A DNA stretch of 64,000 bases from NCBI RefSeq assembly GCF_033441515.1, contig NZ_JAWQJT010000002.1:1488001-1552000 (forward strand). The letters run 5' to 3'. Position numbers and translations under genes: made by a program. Shown here piece after piece: positions 53,146-60,896 of the stretch. The notes beneath the pieces were generated by a model that saw only the letters and a program-made list of their open reading frames with translations, was not told the DNA's origin and made no database searches. Numbering within the stretch: position 1 is the stretch's first letter; every line of letters starts with the position of its first letter. Origin of the DNA: Amycolatopsis solani. Lineage in GTDB: Bacteria > Actinomycetota > Actinomycetes > Mycobacteriales > Pseudonocardiaceae.

Positions 53146-54425
53146 CGGCCGGCTCCCGCGAGGGCCGCCGTGCGGGCCGCGAGGTCCGCGATCCGGCGTT
53201 CCCCGCCGGGCAGTGACGTGGCGATCCGGCCGTCCAGGGGCTTGCTCCAGTACTCCCCGACCCCGCTCAGCGCACCCACCACTCCCCCGACCGTCGCGGC
53301 CGCCGAGTCGGTGTCCCAGCCCGCCGTCACCGCGATCGCCACGCTCGGCCCGAACTCGCCGCCGCCCTTCGCGAGGGCGTACGCGATCGTCGCTGCGTTG
53401 TTGAGCACGTGCACCCAATGCAGGTGCCCGTAAGCCTCGTACAGCCGGTCGAGTCCACTTCGGACATCGCCGTCCCCGGCCGCCGAACGTCCGAAGTGGA
53501 CGGCCTTCGCCAGGTCGCTCGACGCCGGGATCGCCGCCATCGCCGCGTCCAGGACCTCGTCGACCGTGTCGCACACCATCGCGGCCGCGGCCAGGCCCGC
53601 GACCCACATCGCGCCGTACACGCCGTTGCGCGTGTGGCTCAGGCGGGCGTCCACCGCCGCCATCCGGGCCGCACCCGGCACGTCGCCCGGGCTGATCCAG
53701 CCGAAGACGTCCGCGCGGATCAGCGCGCCGATCCACTCCCGGAACGGGTTGTGGTGGGTCGCGGTGTCCTCGCGCGCGTCGAGCAGGTTCCGGTACGCCG
53801 CGCGCTCGGCGGTGAAGACCCGCCCGGCGGGCAGGTTGTCCAGCCACAGCTGGGCGACGTCGCCGGTGGTGAACCCCCGGCCGTGCTCTTCCACCAGTGA
53901 CAGCGCCAGCATCGGGTAGTTGAGGTCGTCGTCCTCGGGCATCCCGTCGATGTTCTCCTCCAGCGACGTCGGCGCCGACCGGCGGTTCCACGGCCACCGC
54001 GCCGCGACGTCGCCGGGCAGCCCCACCGCGGTGAACCACCGGTCGAGGGGCCACCGGCCGGTGGCCCGGAGGATCTCCTCGATCCCCTCGCGCGGGATCT
54101 TCTCCACCGGCTTGCCGAGCAGGCAGCCCGCCGCCCGGCCGGTCCACGCGTCGAGTTCGCGGCCGCGGGACCCGCGGGGCAGGGCGGGCGCCGCGGGCAG
54201 GACGAGCTCCGGTTCAGACACCGGGGCGTCCAGCGAGTCCAGCAGTTCCCGTGCCAGCGGCCGCAGCCCGGGCGCCGCCGGGCCCGCGCCGCTCACCGCG
54301 GGCACCGGATCGCCGCCCGCCGCGATCCACCGCGCCCGCGCCGCGGAGACGTCCTTGCCCTCCGCGGCGGACTGGACCAGCTCGTGCGGGAGCAGGTCCT
54401 CGGGCCGGGCCCAGGTCAGCCTCAC
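53142..54425 (-). CDS. ADP-ribosylglycohydrolase family protein 1
   Basis: A 427-residue ARH/DraG-type dimetal hydrolase with EDDDLNYPML and WDTDSAAATVGGVVGAL, matching the two metal-binding clusters. A 90-residue N-terminal extension precedes the domain (WTGRAAGCLLGKPVEKIPREGIEEI). These enzymes cleave N- or O-glycosidic bonds of ribosyl groups. It is paired with a second member upstream by a 4-nt overlap. Confidence 0.9.
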   Translation of the reverse strand: MRLTWARPEDLLPHELVQSAAEGKDVSAARARWIAAGGDPVPAVSGAGPAAPGLRPLARELLDSLDAPVSEPELVLPAAPALPRGSRGRELDAWTGRAAGCLLGKPVEKIPREGIEEILRATGRWPLDRWFTAVGLPGDVAARWPWNRRSAPTSLEENIDGMPEDDDLNYPMLALSLVEEHGRGFTTGDVAQLWLDNLPAGRVFTAERAAYRNLLDAREDTATHHNPFREWIGALIRADVFGWISPGDVPGAARMAAVDARLSHTRNGVYGAMWVAGLAAAAMVCDTVDEVLDAAMAAIPASSDLAKAVHFGRSAAGDGDVRSGLDRLYEAYGHLHWVHVLNNAATIAYALAKGGGEFGPSVAIAVTAGWDTDSAAATVGGVVGALSGVGEYWSKPLDGRIATSLPGGERRIADLAARTAALAGAGR

Positions 54426-55579
54426 GCCGTCGCCTCCAGGAACGCGGCGCGCGCGGCGGCCCGCTCGCGGTCGGCCTTCAGGATGTCCACCGCCGCCGAA
54501 GCCAGCAGGTGCCCGGTCTCACGCAGGTCCATCCGGCTCGCATCGCCGATCTCGTCGACCCACTCCGCGGGGACCACGGCCGTCCCGCCGAGACCCGCGC
54601 AGATCGCCGCCGCCATCACGGCGATCGAGTCGGCGTCGCGGCCGTAGTTCACCGCCGCCAGCACCGCGCCGCGGAAGTCGCCCTTGTGCGCCAGCACGAA
54701 CGCCAGCGCGGCGGGCAGCTCCTCGATCGACTTCGTCCGCGACGGCCGGCGTGCGTCCATCGACATCTCCCGGTAGCGCGGCCCGACCGAGTCGAACGGC
54801 GCGACGGTCTCGCGGACGAGAGCCGCCAGCGCACGTTCTTCCCCGTCGGTGCCCGGGGGGACGGACCGGTCACCGAAGGTCTCCACGACCGCGCGCACCG
54901 CCGCCGCGGTCCCGTCGTGGGCCACGTCCAGCGCGGCCGCCACGACGTCGTCGAGCGTCGCGCCCGGGGCGACGGCGGCCGCCACCATCGCGGCCAGCAC
55001 GCCCGCCGCCTCGCGGCCGTAGCTGGACTGGTGCGCGCCGGTCAGGTCGATCGCCTCGGCGTACGCGGCCCGCGGATCACCCGCGTTGACCACGCCCACC
55101 GGGGCGACGTACATCGCCGCGCCGCAGTTGACCACGTTGCCCACGCCCGCTTCGCGCGGGTCGACGTGTCCGTAGTGGAGCCTCGCGACGATCCACTTCT
55201 CCGCGAGGAAGACCCGCTGCAGCAGCAGCGCGGTCGACTCCAGCTCCGGTACCCAGCGCGGCTCGCCGATCATGAGCGGCACCAGGTCTTCGGCCATCGC
55301 GTACGCGTCGAGGTGTGCACGGCGCTTCGCGTACACCTCGACGAGCGCCCGCGTCATGAGGGTGTCGTCGGTGACGTGCCCGTCGCCCTTGTGGTAAGGC
55401 GCGATCGGGCGGGCCGTCCGCCAATCCGGGTACCACGGCCCGACGACACCGGTCACCCGGCCGCCGTGCCGTTCTTCGATCTGCTCGGGTGTCCACCCTT
55501 CGGTGGCGCCGCCGAGGGCGTCCCCGACGGCCGCACCGGTGATCACCGCGACGGCCCGGTCTTCCAGCCAGGTCACCAA
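54422..55579 (-). CDS. ADP-ribosylglycohydrolase family protein 2
   Basis: A 385-residue ARH/DraG-type protein with GAAVGDALGGATEG at the start, GHVTDDTLMTRAL and a late GRDADSIAVMAAAICAGLGG, the full metal ligand set. It starts 10 nt after the binding-protein gene. Two divergent members side by side suggest a hydrolase pair acting on one imported ribosyl-type compound, or a heteromer. Confidence 0.92.
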   Translation of the reverse strand: MVTWLEDRAVAVITGAAVGDALGGATEGWTPEQIEERHGGRVTGVVGPWYPDWRTARPIAPYHKGDGHVTDDTLMTRALVEVYAKRRAHLDAYAMAEDLVPLMIGEPRWVPELESTALLLQRVFLAEKWIVARLHYGHVDPREAGVGNVVNCGAAMYVAPVGVVNAGDPRAAYAEAIDLTGAHQSSYGREAAGVLAAMVAAAVAPGATLDDVVAAALDVAHDGTAAAVRAVVETFGDRSVPPGTDGEERALAALVRETVAPFDSVGPRYREMSMDARRPSRTKSIEELPAALAFVLAHKGDFRGAVLAAVNYGRDADSIAVMAAAICAGLGGTAVVPAEWVDEIGDASRMDLRETGHLLASAAVDILKADRERAAARAAFLEATA

Positions 55580-55589
55580 TCCGCTCCTG

Positions 55590-56870
55590 TCACTTGCTGA
55601 CGTTCTTCCAGCCGTCCTCGAGCTGCTTCGCGAGGCCGGCCGCGTCGATCTTCTGGGCGAGGAACTGCTGGTAGGCCGGCGTCGCGACGGTGTCCTTCCA
55701 CTGCGCGTACTTCCCGGCGAACAGGTAGGGCGCCGAGGTCAGGTGCTCACCGGAGGCCAGGATCGCGTCCCAGCCGTTCTTCCCGGCGAGCTTGGTGGCC
55801 AGTGCCTGGCGCGCCGACGTCGTCGGCGGGATCAGGGCGTCGGCTTCGTTGATCGCGGCCAGGTTTTCGGTCCCGGTGAAGAAGTCCACGAACTCCGCGG
55901 CCTCCTTGACGTGCGCCGAGTCCTTGTTCACCGACAGCGTCTGCGGGTTCGCGGCCTGCGCGGGCCCGGCCGAGCCGGCCAGCGGCGGCAGGACCACCCA
56001 GTCGAAGCCCTTCGGCGCGTCCTTGGCGATGTTGGCCGCCTGGTAGGACCCCTGCACGGTCATCGCGATCTGCCCCGCGTAGAACGGCGCCAGCGCCTTC
56101 GTGCCGGACTGCGTCAGCGTGACGGGCAGGATCGATTTGTCCTGGTGCGCCATCGCGTCGACGAGCTGCGGCAGCGCCTGCTCCCCCGGCCCGGCCGTCA
56201 GCTTGGCGTCGTTGCCGGTGCCCTCGAAGTACTTGCCGCCGAACCCGGGCGCCAGCGCGACGAACGCCGCCGTCGGGCTCGACAGGCCCCAGCCGAGGCC
56301 GAACTTGCCGTCCTTGGTGGCCGCCTTGGCGATCTCGCGCAGCTGGTCCCACGTCATCGAGGCACCGGTCGGGATCGTGACGCCGGCCTGCTGCAGCTGG
56401 GTCTTGTTCGCGAAGACCACATAGGACTGCAGCTCGGTCGGCTGGGCGATCACCTTGCCGTCGACCGTGACCGAGTCGAGGACGCCCTTCGGGATGTCCG
56501 CGCGCTTCTCCGCCGAGAGGTACGGCGTGAGGTCGGCGAGGAAGCCGTCCGTGGCGAAGGGCGCGATGCCGGCCGCCTCGTAGTGCACGATGTCCGGCGC
56601 CGAACCGGCGTTGAACTGGGTGATCAGCTTGTCGTAGACGCCGTCCCAGCCCGCCGGCACGATCTTGACCTGCACGTCCGGGTGCGCCTTGTTCCAGTCG
56701 CCGACGATCTTCTGCGTCGCGGCGATGGCGGCGGGCTGGTCGGACAGGGACTGGAAGGTGAGGGAGACCGGACCGTCCCCGCCGTCGCCGCTGCCCCCGC
56801 CACCGCAGGCGGTGAGCAGCAGTCCGACGGCCGTCAGTGCGCCGGCGACCAGTGTGCGTCGTGTCTTCAT
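55590..56870 (-). CDS. ABC sugar-binding lipoprotein (CUT1 type)
   Basis: A 426-residue extracellular solute-binding protein with a lipobox LLTACGG at about residue 18-24, then a typical family 1 fold (VSLTFQSLSDQPAAIAATQKIVGDWN; VPAGWDGVYDKLITQFNAGSAPDIVH). It binds the substrate outside the membrane and delivers it to the two permeases. It follows them by 56 nt on the same transcript. No ATPase gene is present; a shared MsiK-type ATPase is usual for this class. Confidence 0.94.
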   Translation of the reverse strand: MKTRRTLVAGALTAVGLLLTACGGGGSGDGGDGPVSLTFQSLSDQPAAIAATQKIVGDWNKAHPDVQVKIVPAGWDGVYDKLITQFNAGSAPDIVHYEAAGIAPFATDGFLADLTPYLSAEKRADIPKGVLDSVTVDGKVIAQPTELQSYVVFANKTQLQQAGVTIPTGASMTWDQLREIAKAATKDGKFGLGWGLSSPTAAFVALAPGFGGKYFEGTGNDAKLTAGPGEQALPQLVDAMAHQDKSILPVTLTQSGTKALAPFYAGQIAMTVQGSYQAANIAKDAPKGFDWVVLPPLAGSAGPAQAANPQTLSVNKDSAHVKEAAEFVDFFTGTENLAAINEADALIPPTTSARQALATKLAGKNGWDAILASGEHLTSAPYLFAGKYAQWKDTVATPAYQQFLAQKIDAAGLAKQLEDGWKNVSK

Positions 56871-56926
56871 CGACCGACCTTTCGAGCGTTTCTTTTGAGG
56901 GGCAGAGCTTTGGGGGGACTGGGGGT

Positions 56927-57760
56927 TCATCCCTTCACCGCCCCGGCCATCAGGCCGCCGGTGAGCTTCTTCCGCAGGATGCCGAAGAAGACGATGCTGG
57001 GGATGGCCGCGAGCACGGCGCCCGCGGCGAGCGGGCCGAGGGCGACTTTGCCCTCCCCGCCGACGAACATGGTGAGGGTGATGGGCAGGGTGTAGTTCTC
57101 CGGCGACTGCAGCAGCACCAGTGCGAAGAAGAATTCGTTCCACGACGAGACGAAGCTGAACATCGCGGTCGCGACCACGCCGGGCGCGAGCAGCGGGAAG
57201 ACGATCGTGCGCAGCACGGTCAGCCGGCTCGCGCCGTCCACCGCCCCGGCTTCCTCGAGTTCCACCGGGATCGCGGCGACGTAGCCCTGCAGCATCCACA
57301 GCGCGAACGGCAGCATGTACGTCGTGTGCACGAGCGTCAGGCCGGCGAGGTTGTCGGCCAGGCCCAGCGTCCGCAGGATGAGGAACAGCGGCAGGATGAT
57401 CAGCACCACCGGGAACACCTGGCTGACCAGGATCCACCCGACGCCGGCCGCGCGCACCTTGCCCTTGAGCCGCGCGAGGACGTAGGCCGCGGGCACGGCG
57501 ATGAGGACCGACAGCGCGGTCGAGGCCAGCGCGACGATCAGGCTGTTGGCCGCGGACCGGATCAGGCCCTGCTTGTCGAGCGCCTCGGAGTAGTTGTCCC
57601 AGTGCCATTCGCTCGGCAGCAGGCTCACCGTCAGGGAGTTCAGCTCGCCCGACGACTTCACCGACGCGGAGACGAGCCACAGCACGGGAAAGCCGAGGAA
57701 CAGGATGTAGAGCGCGAGGGCGAAGTACTGCGCCGGGCGCACGAGGACGCGCATGGTCAC
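56927..57760 (-). CDS. ABC sugar permease, MalG type
   Basis: A 277-residue permease with six helices and the cytoplasmic EAA loop (VELEEAGAVDGASRLTVLRTIVFPLLAP). GTG 57760 gives the 4-nt overlap seen through this operon; ATG 57754 is the alternative. It pairs with the MalF-type gene. Confidence 0.94.
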   Translation of the reverse strand: MTMRVLVRPAQYFALALYILFLGFPVLWLVSASVKSSGELNSLTVSLLPSEWHWDNYSEALDKQGLIRSAANSLIVALASTALSVLIAVPAAYVLARLKGKVRAAGVGWILVSQVFPVVLIILPLFLILRTLGLADNLAGLTLVHTTYMLPFALWMLQGYVAAIPVELEEAGAVDGASRLTVLRTIVFPLLAPGVVATAMFSFVSSWNEFFFALVLLQSPENYTLPITLTMFVGGEGKVALGPLAAGAVLAAIPSIVFFGILRKKLTGGLMAGAVKG

Positions 57761-58698
57761 CGCCCCTTCGCGGCACGGTCGTCGCGGAACTGCGACCGCA
57801 GGTAGACGGCGAGGATCAGGACCACCACGACGACGAGCACGAGGCCCATCGCGGCGGCGCGGCCGATTTCGCGGTTCTTGAAGGCTTCCAGGTAGATGAA
57901 CAGCACCGGCACCATCGTCTTCCCGCCCGGGCCGCCCGCGGTGAGGACGTAGACCAGCGAGAACGAGTTGAAGTTCCAGATGAAGTTCAGCGACGTGATC
58001 GAGGTGACGATCGGGCGCAGGCTGGGCCACGTCACCGCGGTGAACCGCCGCCACGCACCCGCCCCGTCGACCGATGCGGCCTCGTGCAGTTCGGCCGGGA
58101 TCTGCTGCAGGCCGGCCAGGAGCGTCACCGTGGTCTGCGGCATGCCGACCCAGACGCCGACGACGATCACCGCGGGCAGCGCGGTCGAGAAGTCGCCGAG
58201 CCAGTTGACGTCGTCGGGCAGGCCGACGCCGCCGAGGAAGGCGTTGAGCGGGCCGCCGTTGGCGGAGTAGATCATCTGCCACATGATCGCCACGACGACC
58301 GGCGGCATCGCCCACGGGATGAGCGCCAGGACCCGCGTCAGGCCCTGCAGTTTCAGCCCGGAGTTCAGCAGCAGCGCCAGTCCCATCGCGGCGGCCAGCT
58401 GGAGCAGCGTCACCCCGACGGTCCAGATCAGGCCGATCCGCAGCGAGTCCCAGAACAGGTCGTTGCCGGCGAGCCGGACGAAGTTGTCGACGCCGGCGAA
58501 GCCGTAGTCGGGGTGGCGCACCAGGCGCGCGTCGGTGAAGGCGAGGAAGATGCCGACGACCAGCGGGGCGACGCTGAGCACGAGGATCGGGATCAGCGAC
58601 GGCAGCACCAGCGCGATCGCCTCGCGCCGCCGGGTGCGGGCCAGGACGGGCTTCTTCTTCCCGGCCGAGGGCGCCGGGCGGGTCAAGGTCGCGGTCAT
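57757..58698 (-). CDS. ABC sugar permease, MalF type
   Basis: A 313-residue permease with a Lys/Arg-rich N terminus (GKKKPVLARTRRREA), six helices and an EAA loop (AELHEAASVDGAGAWRRFTAVTWPSLRP). ATG 58698 overlaps the LacI stop by ATGA, so transport genes and regulator share one message. Confidence 0.94.
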   Translation of the reverse strand: MTATLTRPAPSAGKKKPVLARTRRREAIALVLPSLIPILVLSVAPLVVGIFLAFTDARLVRHPDYGFAGVDNFVRLAGNDLFWDSLRIGLIWTVGVTLLQLAAAMGLALLLNSGLKLQGLTRVLALIPWAMPPVVVAIMWQMIYSANGGPLNAFLGGVGLPDDVNWLGDFSTALPAVIVVGVWVGMPQTTVTLLAGLQQIPAELHEAASVDGAGAWRRFTAVTWPSLRPIVTSITSLNFIWNFNSFSLVYVLTAGGPGGKTMVPVLFIYLEAFKNREIGRAAAMGLVLVVVVVLILAVYLRSQFRDDRAAKGR

Positions 58699-59699
58699 TG
58701 CGCACCTCCCGTCGATTCACGGACCCGCAGCTGCGGGCCGACGGTGATCTGCTGCGCGTCGTGGTCCGGGTAGTCGGCGAGCTGCAGCATGATCCGGGCG
58801 GCGGCGCGCCCGCGTTCGGTCGAGCCGAGGGACACGCTGGTCAGGCTCGGCTGGAAGACCCGGCCGAGCTCGGTGTCGTCCATGCCGGTGATCGCGACGT
58901 CGCCGGGTACGGAAAGGCCTTTCTCACGGACCGCGCGGATCGCGCCGATGGCGAGCAGGTCGTTGGCCGCGACGAGCGCGTCAAGGCTCTGGCGAGCGAG
59001 CAGCGTCCGGGCGGCTTCGAGCCCGGCGGTGACGGTGAAGTCGGCGGCGATCTCCTGGTCCACCCGCTCGAAGGCGGTCGTCTCGGTGGCGGCGTCGAAG
59101 CCGCGCTGGCGGGACGCGCCCGGCGTGGTGTCGAGCGGCCCGTTGAGGAACCCGACCCGGCGGCGGCCGATGGCGTGCAGGTGGGCCACGGCAGCGCCGA
59201 TCCCGCCGGCGGAGTCGGTGGAGACCGAGCTGATCCCCCGGTCGTCCAGTGCCCGCCCGATCACCACGACCGGAACGGGGGCCTGCTGGATCTCGCGGAT
59301 GAGCCGGTCGTCGGTCCGCAGCGGGCTGACGATCATGCCGTCGACGAAGCCGCTGTTGAGGCTGCGGACGAGCTCGGTGGTCGAGGTCGCGGTGTCACCG
59401 GTGGTCATCACGACGACGCGGTAGCCGTGCGGTTCGAGGACTTCGTGGATGGCCCGCATCATCTCGACGTAGACGGGGTTGCCGATGTCCGCGACGGCGA
59501 AGGCGACCTGGAAGGTCTTCTTCAGCCGCAGCGACCGCCCGATCGCGTCCGCGCTGTAGCCGAGCTCGGCGGCCGCGGCGCGGACCCGCTCGACCATCGC
59601 CGGGCTCGCGCCCGTCCCGTGCAGCGCCCGGGAGGTCGAGGCCAGTGACACCCCGGCGCGCTCGGCCACCTGCAGCAGCGTGGCGCGTGTTGACGTCAT
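58695..59699 (-). CDS. LacI family repressor of the ABC operon
   Basis: A 334-residue LacI/GalR repressor with helix-turn-helix LLQVAERAGVSLASTSRALHGTG at residues 8-30 and a sugar-binding domain (VADIGNPVYVEMMRAIHEVL, IAITGMDDTELG-type end). It is the first gene of an 11-kb operon, with two operators just upstream. It is probably an autoregulated repressor released by the imported sugar. Confidence 0.94.
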   Translation of the reverse strand: MTSTRATLLQVAERAGVSLASTSRALHGTGASPAMVERVRAAAAELGYSADAIGRSLRLKKTFQVAFAVADIGNPVYVEMMRAIHEVLEPHGYRVVVMTTGDTATSTTELVRSLNSGFVDGMIVSPLRTDDRLIREIQQAPVPVVVIGRALDDRGISSVSTDSAGGIGAAVAHLHAIGRRRVGFLNGPLDTTPGASRQRGFDAATETTAFERVDQEIAADFTVTAGLEAARTLLARQSLDALVAANDLLAIGAIRAVREKGLSVPGDVAITGMDDTELGRVFQPSLTSVSLGSTERGRAAARIMLQLADYPDHDAQQITVGPQLRVRESTGGAQ

Positions 59700-59722
59700 C
59701 GTCGCTTCCTCGGGTCAGGTGC

Positions 59723-59736
59723 TGGAAACGTTTCCA
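59723..59736. promoter_or_regulatory. LacI operator 1
   Basis: TGGAAACGTTTCCA, a 14-bp perfect palindrome with the CG centre typical of LacI/GalR sites, 24 bp before the repressor start codon. Confidence 0.85.
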
Positions 59737-59752
59737 ACTTCGGTTACCGGTG

Positions 59753-59768
59753 TTGGAAACGTTTCCAA
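59753..59768. promoter_or_regulatory. LacI operator 2
   Basis: TTGGAAACGTTTCCAA, a 16-bp perfect palindrome. Its centre is 31 bp, about three helical turns, from operator 1, which would put both on one face of the DNA. Confidence 0.88.
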
Positions 59769-59844
59769 TCGGATTAATCCCGATACTGACACCCGTTCGG
59801 CGGTCGTGTCAACACAGCACGGAGCGCGCCCGCCCGGTCACCTG

Positions 59845-59903
59845 GATGTAGTGAATGACTCATTCAGGTCGTCGGACGACAGGAATGAGTCATTCACTAC
59901 ATC
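59845..59903. terminator. Hairpin, family B copy 2
   Basis: The left arm 59845-59865 ends GTGAATGACTCATTC and the right arm 59883-59903 is its complement. An inner stem, GTCGTC with GACGAC, sits at 59868-59880. It is downstream of the minus-strand gene ending at 59917 and upstream of the LacI promoter, so it insulates the operon. Confidence 0.8.
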
Positions 59904-59916
59904 GGGGCCGGGCCGC

Positions 59917-60741
59917 TCAGCCGACGACGTCGATCTCGAACGGCTCCGCGGCGCTGTACTCGAGGTCCGCCCACAGCGCGCCCGGCAGCGAGAACCGGCG
60001 GTGGGAGGTGAGGCGGTCGTCGTAGTCCGGGTCGGACTTCGGGTTGTGGCCGACGCCGACCTTGTCCGAGCCCCACGCGAAGATGTTGCCGACCCACATC
60101 GGCTTCGCCACGCCGTCGCGGTTGATGCGCGGGCGGACGATGACCGCGGCGCCGAGGCTGCCGGAGAGGGTGAGCCGGACCGTGTTGGAGCCGGCGTTGG
60201 GCGGGGTGACGGTGATGCGTTCCATGAACTCCACTCCGGTTTCGGTGGCAAGGGGTGCCGGTGACGGTGCGTCGACGCCGGGCCAGAAGTCGGCCACGAC
60301 GGAGATGTCGATGCCGGGCTCGACGTCGAGCAGGTACTGCGCGGCGATCGCGCCCGGCGGGATTTCGCGCCGCCCGGTGGCCGTCGCGATCCAGTACAGC
60401 GGCGGCTCGACTCCCTGGTCGGCGAACGCGGCCTTGACCTTCGGCCACGTCGACCGGTTGCAGTAGACGACCGGGTGCGCGAACCCCGACCGGCGCCGCA
60501 TCGCCGCCCAGCCGGGCGCTTCCTCGGGCCGCGCGTCGCCGGGTTCGACGTCGAGGACGTGACCGTCGTTCGTGGACGCCTTCTTGACGATCTCCACCTT
60601 CAGCGCGTCCGGGAAGAGCGCCCAGTCGTCGTCGGTCCACGGCGCGAGCTTGATCCGGTCGATGTACCCGGCCACCATCACCGGCCGCCGGTCCTTCTTC
60701 AGGATGTTGCGCGCGGTGAGCGCGTCGTACATGGTGCGCAT
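59917..60741 (-). CDS. GH25/DUF1906-like barrel protein, function unknown
   Basis: A 274-residue protein. The first ~165 residues look like a lysozyme-like barrel (VMVAGYIDRI, GHVLDVEPGDA, HPVVYCNRSTWPKV, YWIATATGRREIPPGAIAAQYL). The last ~100 residues are a beta-rich domain (VEFMERITVTPPNAGSNTVRLTLSG). No signal peptide is visible. ATG 60741 follows GAGG; ATG 60732 is also possible. The acidic residues LDVEPGD could be catalytic. Confidence 0.72.
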   Translation of the reverse strand: MRTMYDALTARNILKKDRRPVMVAGYIDRIKLAPWTDDDWALFPDALKVEIVKKASTNDGHVLDVEPGDARPEEAPGWAAMRRRSGFAHPVVYCNRSTWPKVKAAFADQGVEPPLYWIATATGRREIPPGAIAAQYLLDVEPGIDISVVADFWPGVDAPSPAPLATETGVEFMERITVTPPNAGSNTVRLTLSGSLGAAVIVRPRINRDGVAKPMWVGNIFAWGSDKVGVGHNPKSDPDYDDRLTSHRRFSLPGALWADLEYSAAEPFEIDVVG

Positions 60742-60825
60742 CGGCTGCCTCGAAACTCGGCTCGGTGGACAACTGCCCCTCCACCATCGCCGAGCTCCGG
60801 GCGCCGCCACCACGGCGAAGAGGGC

Positions 60826-60837
60826 GCCCCTTGGGGC
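60826..60837. terminator. Short GC hairpin after the FtsX-type gene
   Basis: GCCCC-TT-GGGGC lies about 60 bp after the minus-strand permease stop. It is weak, but it is the only hairpin between the two genes (60742-60896); nothing else is seen in that gap. Confidence 0.45.
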
Positions 60838-60896
60838 AGCCTCGCCGTACCTATCGAACGATCGGCGCGGAATTCGTTGCACCGCAACCGGTTTCG

